64,000 nt of DNA, taken from the NCBI GenBank assembly GCA_032207245.1, contig CM063500.1:78269625-78333624 (forward strand), read 5' to 3'. Position 1 is the stretch's first letter. Every line of letters begins with the position of its first letter. The stretch comes from Pardosa pseudoannulata (Eukaryota; Arthropoda; Arachnida; Araneae; Lycosidae). The notes beneath the pieces are model-generated. The model made no database searches. It was not told the DNA's origin and saw only the letters and a program-made list of their open reading frames with translations. The position numbers were made by a program, and so were the translations under genes. Positions 46,620-59,106 of the stretch are shown piece after piece.

Positions 46620-47158
46620 TCATCTTCTTTCAAGACACTACAGCCTGTTACAGGCCAAGGCCGTCCCTAACAGTTGTTTATCCCCTATCCATAGCGAGGC
46701 TCCTCCAGTTTCCTTTATTTAAGTCCAAAGTCCATCTTCATCGATTCAAGCCACCTAATTGATGGTCTTCCCCGCCTTCTGTTTCCCATGGAATTAGTAA
46801 AAGTGAGCTTTTTTACTGGCTTTGCATTGTGAGATTTGAATAAATGTCCGAGCCATCGCAGTCTATTGCATCTTATAACTTTAACAATATCAGGTTTCTT
46901 GTACCTTTGGTAAATTTCAAAGTTAAATAAGGATCTCCAGCTTTTAATCTTGTGGACTACAGCAAAAACTTTTCTCAAAACTTTACGCTCAAAGGTTAAT
47001 AATTTATTTTCATGTAATGTGGTTATTGTCCAGCATTCCCTTCCATAAAGCAAGAATGGAAGGACTCTCATAAACAGGTAGGAAAATCCTAAGAACACTT
47101 TAAAACTATGTACACCAAATTTGAACTTTGCAATATTGTAACATATAAAATAATACAC
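46620..47158 (-). pseudogene. Non-LTR retrotransposon reverse-transcriptase C-terminus
   Basis: The minus-strand frame 47158-46715 contains LLYGRECWTITTLHENKLLT, FERKVLRKVFAVV, RLRWLGHLFKS and GNRRRGRPSIRWLESM, in order. These are the standard post-RT blocks of endonuclease-reverse transcriptase (RTE/CR1-like) ORF2 proteins. After a stop, GRPWPVTGC and a run of D codons mark the 3' end near 46620. The RT catalytic domain and endonuclease are absent, as in a 5'-truncated insertion. The 147-codon open stretch suggests it is younger than most repeats here. Confidence 0.88.
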
Positions 47159-49146
47159 ATTTAAAGAACTTTGATGGGTTATGCTTCCCTTTTATTATAA
47201 AATAGCACGGAAAATTAGAATTAAAATTATATAACGTTTTCATCTATTTGCTGTTAATAACATTCTATGATTTAAAAAAATAAATAAAATTGTATTAATA
47301 AGAGTTATTACGGTTCCCCACCCCCTTTGTTTATGATCCATTTTCTCTTTTATCAAAAGTAAAAGTAAAATCTCATTTTTGGTAAGTCATCAATATTAAG
47401 TTTTCAGTTTTCTTAGCATTAAAAGTACTTCGATCCTCACTTATAGGGCGCTTTCAAATAAATGCAGTACTTGCTTTATGTTATGCTTGAGCCGTTATAT
47501 ACGTCACGTGATCAGCGACGAAATTAGGAGACGCTTATTGATCATTGGCTGTTATTGTTGTCCTCGCCCTTGGTTGCAAGTTCCATGTATGTATTTGAAA
47601 TTTGTGGCCAGCGTCCCTCTCACACATGAAACAGGGCACACAGAAATATAAAAAAATAGATAAAACAAAACTGAACATTGTGAAAAGCTAAACAAATCTT
47701 CCAACAAAAATTCCAAATAATAAAAATATTTAATATATAATAAATTTTAATTTTTCTAGAAGAAAATATTGAACAGTTTGCTTATAAATTAAAAAAAAAT
47801 TAAGTTTATTTAAATCACTATATTTTATTAATTTATATTTATTTTATATTTAAAATTAAATTTTTTCTAACAAAAAGTAAGTACATAATTATAATTTAAT
47901 CAGTTTTAAAAATTTTGTTTTCTAGTGCTTATTTTAGCAAAATTATTAATAATTTCATCATAATTAATTTAATCTAACGCATTTTGGTCGCTGAATAAAA
48001 CAGCTAAAGTTGATAATATTCATGTGCTTTTTTATAAATCTCTTCAACATAGCAGTTTGATTTGTCTATGCCATGATCCGGCTGTAACATATACGTAACA
48101 ATCACATGAAACGAAATGTAAAACTTTTAATTCTAACAAATCTTCTTACGCACCAAGATAAATGAGAATTAATGATGCCTGAACACTGATTTTAAATTGG
48201 TTCATTTGATTCTGAAGGGTAAGGTAGCGTGAATCAGTAATGTACACAATCGTGCTCAGTTTTTAAAACAAAAATTTAAGGTTTATATATTCTATATAGG
48301 CAGGGCTTGGTCCCCCTCATTTTTGGGACTCCAAAATTTTAAATCTAATTTTTAAAATTTATTTAACTATCAAAATTTAAAAATCCTTCTGGAACAAGCA
48401 ATATTTCGTGAAATGTTCCTCAGAAAGTTACATAAAAGTAACTGTTAGTTTTTATTCTTATTGGAAATTATAAAAATCATATCTCATAAGTATAAATTTT
48501 TGGTACTTGTAAAAGTCATCATAGTATTTGTGCAAAAAAGTTATTTGTACAAACTGATTGAACACTATTCTGAAATTCGGGTGAGGGGGCTGAATAAACG
48601 CGAGGCCCTCAGCCTAATTTTGTCTTGATTGGGCCCTGCGCATACAGGAGTTTTTAAAATCGCTGGAGAGAGAAAATGGCTAAGAGCTACAAAAAATAAA
48701 ATCCTATCTAGTAATGAGTCTTCATTGATCAGCACTTCTGAACTTATCAAATTATTATGTGAAGAAAACATGCAAAACATGCATAATGAATAAGTCATTA
48801 TTAATTATAGCTTAACAAGGGAAAACACAATAATTCTGAATGCTTAGTAAAACTATGTTTCAGTTTTCTTTGTGGAATTCTCAGAGCACCTTACATTCAA
48901 ATATGATAAAATTATTAGAAGTTTATGTAAATTTAAATAAAATTGTTTTAGACTATGAAAGTAGCCATAACAGGAAATTCAACTCCCAGAAACAGTTTCA
49001 ATAGCTTGAGTAAAAATAGATAATGTAAGTACGAAAAATTGTAAAAGTATTATAAATAACATGCATACTCCTCCCACACAAATTTTTAGTTTTTTTTTTC
49101 TAAAAACATTTTACATAGTTTAAATAAGTATTAATAAGTCTAGCTA

Positions 49147-49491
49147 AGTGATGTAGCGACATCTATTTGCCATTTTAAACGTCATGTTTGTAACTACTAC
49201 TACTTCTATTTTCAATCTCTGCCGGGAATTTCCCGTCGTATGTAGTGTGTTAGAGAAGATCGCTTTGTTTGGTTTAAACTCTATTAAATGTTTATTTTTT
49301 AAAATCTTGAAGATTATTTTGAGTTTCCATTTTATTACAACCTCTGGCATACACCAAAATGGTGACCACAGACTTCTGGTTCGAATCTACTTTCGAATTA
49401 GATGTTCCTAAAGCAATCACACAAGCAGTAGTAGAAGTCGTAGTAGTTACAAACGTGACGTTTAAAATGACAAACAGATGTCGCTACAGTG
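49147..49491. mobile_element. TA-flanked MITE with ~65-bp inverted repeats
   Basis: The left arm (ATGTAGCGACATCTATTTGC, then CATTTTAAACGTCATGTTTG, then TAACTACTACTAC) is the inverse of the right arm (GTAGTAGTTACAAACGTGAC, then GTTTAAAATGACAAACAGAT, then GTCGCTACAGTG). TA lies at both borders (49145-49146 and 49492-49493), as expected for a mariner-type target. No transposase is present. Confidence 0.88.
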
Positions 49492-51711
49492 TAATAAATT
49501 TTGAAATTAATCAAAATACATGAAATGAAAATAAACCTTAATTGTTACATTAGATAAGTAATTTAATGACTGAAGCGAATGAGGAATATATGAAGTAAAT
49601 ACAATAAATAACTCGATGGCACTAAGTGTAAAAAATGACTTTTTAGTTTTTAAAAAAATGAAATATTCTTATGCTATATTTTTTTGTAATTCATGTAACA
49701 GAAAGGTTCTAATTAGCTTCGATAAATAGCACGAAAGAATATTTCAACTCTATAAATTATTCACTTAATTTATGAAGTTTTGACTATTGTTTTATTTATT
49801 CAATTTTATTGAGTTTCCATATGGCATGTTTTAATATGATAAAACCGCAAATATTGAAAAAATGCATTTCAAATTTCAGACATCATACAGAAGTTGATGC
49901 TTTGAATGTTATAGTTTAATAATACATGTAACTTGTAACATTTAAATTAATATAAAATTTAAATTCTTGAAAAAGAAAACACGTTATTTAATCTCCATCG
50001 TATATTAAAAACTAGTCACTTAAAATGTAAAACAATTTTTTTAAAAAAAGTATTTTATAGATAAACATAATATTCGCACACAGTTGAATTTAAAGTAACT
50101 CTAATAAATAAAAACTAATTTCTCTGAAATAAGATAATTTCTTTTAAAAATTTTTAGAAAATGAAATTAAAATAATATTTAACTATTATTTAATGTTTAT
50201 AGGAAACAGCAATGAACATCCGCGATATGGTGCAGATAGTAAAACATCGTAATAAAATAGTGGAAATTCTATTCTCAAACCTCCACTGTTTTGGTTTCAC
50301 AAGCAGCAAATGCCAAACTAAACAAGAAGTTTATACATAAAGTACTTGTAATTCATAAGTTGACAAATGTAATTTTACAGGAAATAACACCCCCATAATA
50401 TTCGAGAATGTTAAATTTTCCAAACCAAGAATTTCAAATAATAATACATTTCTTTTGATGTTATCCTTTCTTTAAAAAATAGAAAAGGAAAAACACACTA
50501 TTATAAAACCTTCTTAATCTGAAAGTAGACATTAAAATAAGCATGTTTCTATTTTATTAAAAATGTTGAATTCGCGTACTCAAAATTTGTAAGGCTTACA
50601 AAGAATATTATTTCAAGCTCTAGATTCTGCCCTTAGATTTGTCTTAGTACCGTTCTTTCGTGGTTGAAAATATCATTTTTCATGTGTTTTTCATTCGCGT
50701 GGCATAAGAAAGAGACGCGGGGAAAGTTTCGCCTAAATTCGTATGATGATCATGATAATTCATATGATCATTTAGAGACATAGAAATATTTTCCATCTTT
50801 AAATAACTCTAATTGAAACCGCTAATATCCCCAATGATATATCATGTGCAGATGAAACGCTTGCATTTTGTCATATCCAACACGTATATATAAAAATGGC
50901 TATTTAGAATCCATCTACAGTAGAATGGTGAAACATCACCCTGTTTCTTAGAATGTTAACTTTACTGGTCACTGAAATAAGTGTATTCTCCTCCACATAT
51001 TTTTGTTAATGAATATGAGGCTGGTAATTTTTTTTTTTAATTTTTATGATGAATGTGAACAATCTGCATGATTAACATGAAAGCTCTTCGTTTAAGTTTC
51101 TTTGTGTATATATTCCTTTATGAACGTCTCAAAAAATATGTATCAATTATCCTGCATGTAGTTGAAAATGAAATTCCTGTACAGAAGACAATATCTTTAA
51201 ATGGCTGTTACCACAACACTTTAGCTAAGTGAAATGAAGAAAAACACTTCACGGTTTCAGATCTATTTCAGGATTGAGAGTATCACCTTCTCGCTCAGTG
51301 AATTAACAATGCTTTGTTCTCTAGATAGCTCATACCGGGTAACCACAGTTAAAGATATGAAGAATTATTCTGACTGCAGATGGATATTACTCAATTTCTA
51401 TGTATTTATTTATATACTCCTTCCGTTCATTTTTAATTTTCTTAATTTTGCTTAGGAACAACTACTCAGATTCTCCACTTACATTGCACAATCGGTAAAA
51501 CTTCTCAAATTCAAACCTTTATCATGCATTACAGTTACAATAAGAAGCTATTTTTTTTCTTTCTATTTCCATAAAGTTAAGAAAATATCTGGCTATTTCA
51601 TCACTTGGGTTAAGTTTGAGGGTTGTTACGCATGATGTGAATTCTAAATCACAGGTATTCTACGACAGCTGTGTTTGCTGCCTTGTATTTAGATAAATGA
51701 CATGTCATAAC

Positions 51712-52263
51712 TAACGTGACCATTTATTTTTTTTACTCAAAACGGGACATTGGTTTATTTAGGTCAAATCATAGGTAGTCAATGAAAAAAAACAACACTT
51801 ATTTAAAGTTATTTATTCAGAAAAAGTTAGCTAGCTTAAAAATTACGAATCACAAAATATAGGTACCCAAAATGTTTAGTTATATTTATAAGAACAAATT
51901 TCTTTTAATATAGCTGGTGACGATTTCAAGTAAGAATGAAACTCTTGGCACGATTTTTTTTATATTCACCTTAATTATCAACATCGCCTTTAGAACTGAA
52001 ATTTGTAACTGGGTTTTCTCAAATGTCCACAATTTGTTCATAATATAAAATACTCTTTCTACTGGAGCATTTGTAGCAGGCAAACAAAATATATTCAATT
52101 ACAATAGAAAAGCAGGGCGGTGACCGGCCGTCTGCTACTCAAATTTTCACGCGATTTCTGAAAACGGGACAATTTTGCGTCCCACAGTCCATTTCGGGGA
52201 CACCGGGACTCGTAATTATTAAAAGGGACAGTCCCGTTCAAAACGGGACGTCTGGTCACGTTA
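51712..52263 (-). mobile_element. hAT element with perfect target duplication and a retained dimerisation domain
   Basis: The terminal inverted repeats are TAACGTGACCA and TGGTCACGTTA. The flanking 8-bp duplication GTCATAAC is perfect (51704-51711 and 52264-52271), diagnostic of hAT. On the minus strand 52098-51886 reads FCLPATNAPVERVFYIMNKL, then WTFEKTQLQISVLKAMLIIK, the hAT C-terminal dimerisation domain, and then a stop. Repeated AACGGGACA-type blocks sit near both ends. It is a 552-bp internal-deletion derivative. Confidence 0.93.
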
Positions 52264-54746
52264 GTCATAACCCACCTCACAAGAACGGGGATAAGTGGTT
52301 TTATCAGTCGTCCAGTTCATCCAAAACACAAACGTGAGATTTAAATGGATAAAATGATGGATTTTCCCACTTTTGATATATCAAATTAACAAATACTACG
52401 GAGGCTATCGAGATTATTTCAAAATTACCAAGCTACGCATTTCCTACTAGAGTGATAGAAACTAATCATATAAACCTACAAAAACATTTTATGAGATTAC
52501 ATTTTACTTTCTAACAAAGATATGTATCACTCACTCTAAAGACACACAAGACCTACTTTCATGTGGATATTAACACCAGTGGTAAAATGAGATCATTAAG
52601 GCTACGTTATTACAACTATTAGTTCACATACGTACAGAAAAGGAACAAAGTAATTGGATTGTTGATAGAGGAATTTTTTTCTAAATTCATTATAAAGGAT
52701 TTCCTTATTATTTTCTAAAAAGTTATGACTACTTACATAATCTAAAAGAATGACATTGAGTAATGGATAACAAGAAATGTCATTGTAGCTGAACACATTT
52801 TAAAAAATCTTCGATGCTTCAGAGAGGGTTTACAGTACATAAGACTAAAGTTGAAACATCCCAACATGCAATCTCGCATATCTAAGGCCACCAGTTGCTG
52901 AACAGCACACACATCTAGATTTTCATAAATTCTTTATAGCTTTTAATGACGAACATATTTGCATTAAGTCTCAGTCATTTCAATGTTGTAAATGTAAATA
53001 TATATTTATGTATATATTTATTTATTTATACTTGTGTGGCGACGGCAAGATGGAACTTCCGTTCTGGTCACTTCAGTACCTTAAAGGTCTAGATCAAAAG
53101 AGATTTAGTGTGAATGCTTTGCGACAGTTCCTTAAAGCAAGCCACTACGTATCCTCCATAGTGATATATTAATATGCTGCACTTTGATTATGATATAGAA
53201 TCATACCACAAAATGGCTGCTGACCAAGTATCTCAAAATTTGGATTCAAAGCATCTTTCTTGTTAGCTGATTTACATGCAAATTTTAAAAATAATTGAGG
53301 AAATAAAGACTTAAAATTTGCATTCTAAAGAATCTCTCGAGTTCCAGACACTTAAAGGCAAGCTAAATGTAAAGATGCCTGCCAATCGCCTAATGTATAT
53401 ACATACAGTAAAATTTCATTATAACTATAAAATTCCGTTGAGGATTCTAATATTACGTAAGAAAAATAAATGAGATTTCTAAATCACATGAAAATGAGTT
53501 AAAAATAAAAGAAATAAAATGACTAAATGTTTACACTGGGAATTGTTACAATGATATTCCACTGTATGTATTACATATGCATATACAACATACTACACTG
53601 GTACACATGATATACACACAGATATATGCATGTATATACAATGTATGAAATCGTGTACAATAAATGAAACCATACTCATGAAAAGATATTGAAAATGCAC
53701 CTAAACTAACAGTCATTGAAAACTATCGTGATTGAATTAGCATGATAATTAGAAGTGCAGACACAAAATTTATAAGGCAAAATTTGATTTTTTTAAATAA
53801 AAAGAGATTAAAAATTTTGAAGAATTTAAATATTTTATTCTTATTATTTTATTTATTTTTTAGGGAATTCAAAATGGTACATGAAGAGAAAAAAACATTA
53901 ACCATTAAAAATCATTGAAGCAAACACTTGGTAATTTTCAGAATTTAGTATATAATAAAACATTTCATGAAATACCTCTAATTTAAATTTGTAATCTCAA
54001 TCTTAAATATTTTAAAAGTGAATATACAATGTTAAGAATAAAAAAGTAATTTTAAATATTTAAAATATTTTTTATTGCAACCTTAGACAACTTTTAAAAT
54101 TTGCCTAGGACTTAAAAATATTTTTTTAGCACTTTTGAAGAGACTTAAACCAATTTTAAATAATTTGGGAAACTGCATGTATATATTTGACTACATACTC
54201 AGCTTTTTTATTTAATAAAATGATATATCAGAATATAGTTTAGCAAAAGAGTTTTATCTAAAATATTTTTTGAAGTGTTTTTAATATATGTGTATAGGTT
54301 GTAAATATCACAATCAATAGTAATTTGATTCAATAGTAATTTGAGATAGTAATTAAAAATTTCAGCACAGGCAAAATAAATAACAGTTAAAAGAATACAT
54401 GATTGGTGAGTGACGTGCAGACAGTGAATATTAAAAAACAACTTTTCAGTTCTGAAATATTTCATTACATTAGTATAATTAAGGTCCTACTGTTTTGTGT
54501 CAATCTACTGGTCTAAACTCTCTATTACTAATCCAAACAACCAAACTCTAGGTGCAATGGAGTTCATGAAATATTTTGACACAATTTAATCAACAAATTC
54601 CCTGCTCTAAGATTCTTTTTTCCCCGCATGAGATATATAATTCAAAAACTTGTAAAATCTGCTTTTCAGTCACAACAAAATCCTCCTGGATTAGTATCTG
54701 CTGAATGTCAATGCATACTATATTTCAAAGCTCGAATTATGCTGAA

Positions 54747-54749
<3 letters not shown>

Positions 54750-54778
<29 letters not shown>

Positions 54779-54779
54779 C
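54750..54779. repeat. (TA)n microsatellite
   Basis: A clean TA dinucleotide run of about 30 bp inside the AT-rich region upstream of tail A's stop. Confidence 0.9.
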
Positions 54780-55648
54780 TTGATGTTGCTAGCTTCTGTT
54801 TGCTGACTACCATTTTAAAATTCAAAAATAAGTTATCAAGTGTTTATCAATTATGTACTGTACATTATGTAATATACAACATATCCTTTCTAAGCCACCT
54901 GAATCCCGGAGATGGGGCACATATATTATTTAAGTGATATTTAAAAATATCTCTAATTTATGATCCTAAAGCTGTGTAATCTATCAACTTATATGAATAA
55001 TGTATTAAGCCTAGTGTAAGCCGAAACACTAGACTTCCATTCCCACATTAATAAATACTACCTAAAAAAAAAAAAAAAAAAAATAAGACAAAAAGAATTG
55101 TAGATTATACAAAATTTAAATTTATAAGCTATCTTATAATATTTTAATTCCTGCAATTAAAAATGGTAGAACTTCAATTGTTTTACATGCAAAATATAAG
55201 TGTGTAAAATAAAAAACCAAAACAAAAATGATGAGGTTACAAATAAAGTCAGATGTACTTAAAAACAATGACATACAGTGCAGGTTTTTTTTAAACATTT
55301 AAGAAAAGTAACTCTGTGGAAGGTTTTAAAAAACTGCATCACTTAAAAGAAAAGCAAATTATTGAAAAGAGAACTGGGGTTGAAAATATAATAACTTTAA
55401 AATTTTGAAACAGATTTTAAGCTGTTTTGGGTAACATTTGTCTTCAATAAGAGAAGCTAAACATTTTTAAACAATGTTGTACATGCTTTTGAGATAATCC
55501 AAAGAAAGAAAACTAGATATGAATTGACTTAGGAAAAATTTTTGAGGGTCAATGTTCCAATAAAAGCTTTGCTACACATTATATGATATTTAATTCAATA
55601 CATAAAATATTTTATTCCACAAATCTCTCTATGGTAATTAAAAATTTC

Positions 55649-55649
<1 letters not shown>

Positions 55650-55679
<30 letters not shown>

Positions 55680-55698
55680 AAAAAAAAAAAAAAAAAAC
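55650..55698. repeat. Long A run on the plus strand
   Basis: Nearly 50 consecutive A interrupted by one TAA. On the PMCA strand this is a poly-U tract. A shorter A run lies at 55062-55081. It may be a retroposon tail, but no element body is recognised beside it. Confidence 0.9.
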
Positions 55699-58321
55699 TT
55701 TTCATTGCATTTCAGTCATTGACTATACTATATGCTTTTAATTATTTTACTGTCTACTTGTAATTGTTGATTTCATTGCTTATTAAAGGATAAAACATTG
55801 AAAAAATTTAATAAGACTTGTTCAAACAAAATTCAATGAAATGCAACAATCAGTTTTAAGCAACTGGAGAACTTGCGCTTTAATATCAGTGAAGAACTTT
55901 TTAACTTTTATTGATTTACTGCAACATAATATTAGGTACATATAGTTACCTTCAAAATGTATTTTCATAAAAAAAAAGCTACAAACCCACAAAATAATAT
56001 TTTATAACATAAGTTTTAAGAAGGGTTGAAAGTAAAATTTATGCAATTCTATTATAGGCTATATAGGTCATGAAATAAGGAATATAAAAAACATGCAAGC
56101 ATTTATTAGAATCATATAAAATGCAAGAAAATATATATTTTTTAAAATTTCTATTTGCTTAAACACTTTCTACTATCTACTATTTGTATGTATTAAGATC
56201 TACAAGGAAGGAAAATAAATAAAAGAAAGGAAGAAAACAAACCGTAAACAATAAAACTAAAACTCTAATACATGAACATAAACTGATAATCACATAGAAC
56301 TATGCAAATAACTAAACGTATCAGTTTTAAATATAGAAAGAATTGCTCCTAATGAAACAGTTTATTTTATTATTATTTGTTAAAGAAAATGCAATCTTAC
56401 AATAACTTGAGATGAATTTAAAGGTTTTTTTTTTCAATAAAAAAATTTGCTATGGAAAACTTTAAAATTCCCCAAAATGCAAAAAATCAGGATGAGAGAT
56501 AAGAAATTTGATGAAGTTAATTGCTCCATTTTTAGTGGCTGAATCAAAAATCTGCCACCTAAAAAATTTTGCTACCTTATATAGTTAGCCTACTTAGAAA
56601 TCAACCACAGTGTTGAGCTAGTTAACATATTGAGGACGATATTAAGTTCTATAATAGTTGCAACTTTCAAATTTGCCCTTTTAGAAATAACTAATAAACA
56701 AAAGATAATGGACACAATAGAAGTTCTACCAAACATTTATTTACTTTTAAAAAATTGTTCTATCTTCATTAGATAAAAATGAAAAATGCAAAAGTTAGTA
56801 AATTTATTTATAACCTATATATATATACATCTAATATCAATCCAGAAAAATGAAGATTCAATACCTGAACTGAAACATAGCATTTTAACTGATGACTCCA
56901 ATATTAAAAGAGTCCCTAACATGGAAACATATTTATACTTTCTGACATGCATTATCACACACATGTAAACATAAATAATTATAAATGTGCAAATATAAGG
57001 TATATATTTAACAAAATTCAGTTAAAAACACACTTAAGATGTCACTTTATCTATAGTGCAATAATAGAGATTTGCTCACACAAGAAAATAATAATCCTCT
57101 CAACCAAAATACTATAAAAAAAGGGAGGGGGTTAATTATTCTGATCTCCATAAGTCATGAACATACAATGATAAAAATTATAGATAAGAAAAAATTTTTT
57201 AGTTTTAAATAACATACAGGTTAATTCAGTAAAGAGAGAAAAACTGAAAATAGATATATAATCTCAGCATATAAAAAGCTGAAGAAAGACAATATTCTTT
57301 CATGGTTTACTGAACTGATAATAAAACAAGGCAAATATTTTGCAAACAAATATAAAATGAGAGCTACCTTAGCAATCAAAGAAATAAAAGTTTTTAAAAA
57401 CAATTGAAGTACCATAATTTCACGTAGACAACAATTTTCTTTCTTTCTTTTTTTTTTTTTTTTTTCAAATTTTTCTTAGCACAAATAAGTCATTCTTAGA
57501 TTCAGAAACTTTTAAAAATATCATTAATTATTATCCGAAAAGCATACACAAATGATAATCCATTTACACTTGAAATGTAGAGCTAGCTTCAATATATATA
57601 AATTTCCTTATACTTTAAAAGCATTACAGATCTTGGCATTTATCAACAATCAATATACATTCTCTATACATGCTATGAAAGAAATTGAAGAAAATAGAAA
57701 TTATTCGAGATATGCTTATATTTTTTTATAATTTAAGAAAAAAAACTTATGTCAGTATAACTTCTCATTATACATGATAGTTTATAGTATAAATTACTAA
57801 CATACATATGTTTTCCAAACTAAATTTTTTTCTTTAAAGGTAAAGTTTTTTTTCTTCATATAATCATACGTTTTTTCAACTATATATCAGGATAAAATTA
57901 ACAATTATCAGCCAGATAGTTTTGAAAATTAATGCATTTCAAAATGCACATCCATGTAAGACTTAATATCCCCATATTATTTCTGTTTACTTAACTATTT
58001 AAGTAAAAAAAAATTCAATTCTTATCTTTTATCTTCTGTTTTTAGAAGATACTTCTAAAGCAGTTCCAGCCATTTCCTGACATTTTTTTAAAATGAGAAT
58101 GTTTCTTTATATAGAGCAGAACATATAGAAATAGTGACTTAATACATAAATAAAAATGGAATAAAAATGATAATATAACCCCCATAAAGTCAGAAAAATT
58201 AATAGAAAGTACTCTACACATTAATAATTTATTTAAAATCCAAATTTGTCCTTTCAAAGTAACTAGAGGTTTTAGTTTATAATGTGATCATCTATTTTTT
58301 ATATTTACATTTTAATATAAC

Positions 58322-59106
58322 CAGGGTATCTGCCAAAATAAAATTTTTCAAATCCATGACTTTTCATGACTTTCCCTGATTTAGCAGATCATTTTCCATG
58401 ACTTTAAAAAGCTTTCGTTAAAGTACATATGAATAAAACTTCTAATGTACATACAAATAAAATATATGCTTTTAGAGAAATTACAGGAATTTTATCATAA
58501 AAAACTACAAACTTACTTTATAAGTGTTAATAAACTCACATACATAAAAATAAATTGTTGTATCTACATACCTAAGTTTAATCATATAGCAATTTTTCAA
58601 TCAAAATGTTTCCAATTTGAATTCAGGGTACTTTGGTATTATCCAGGTGACTATGAATAATAGCCAAATATAACCCTAAAATGTTTATATACAATATCCC
58701 TAGAGGTAAACTTATATTTTGTGCAAAAATCTTAACTAATTTTTATTAAAAAATAATTATTATATTAATAAAATTTTAATCTACAATTTAAGAAAAAAAA
58801 ACAGAATAATATACATTTACCCACCCATTAAGCTTTCTTGCTTTGAGTTTCCTTGGTGAACAAATTTTACTTGGCAATAGGGTCAATAAGATAATACATA
58901 AATACCAAACTCAGTAACTTCAGCCAAATGACAAGTAAAAATAGAATTAAACAATTCAATGCATTTTTTTTAATTGGTAGTTTAGCGGATCCAGGACTTT
59001 CCATGACTTACTCATTTTACTTGAAAAATCAAGACTTTTCATGACAAAATTAATCTATTGTCTAAATCCATGACTTTCCTGACTTTCCAGGTGCGCAGAA
59101 ACCATG
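58322..59106. repeat. Interspersed repeat with 'CATGACTTTCC' end blocks
   Basis: The left end CAGGGTATCTGCC is followed by repeated CCATGACTTTTCATGAC blocks. The right part again carries CCATGACTTTCCTGACTTTC and ends near GCGCAGAAACCATG, imperfectly inverse to the left end (CAGGGTATCTGC versus CATGGTTTCTGC). TATAAC / TATAGC at the flanks may be a decayed target duplication. It is probably a non-autonomous DNA transposon. Confidence 0.5.
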
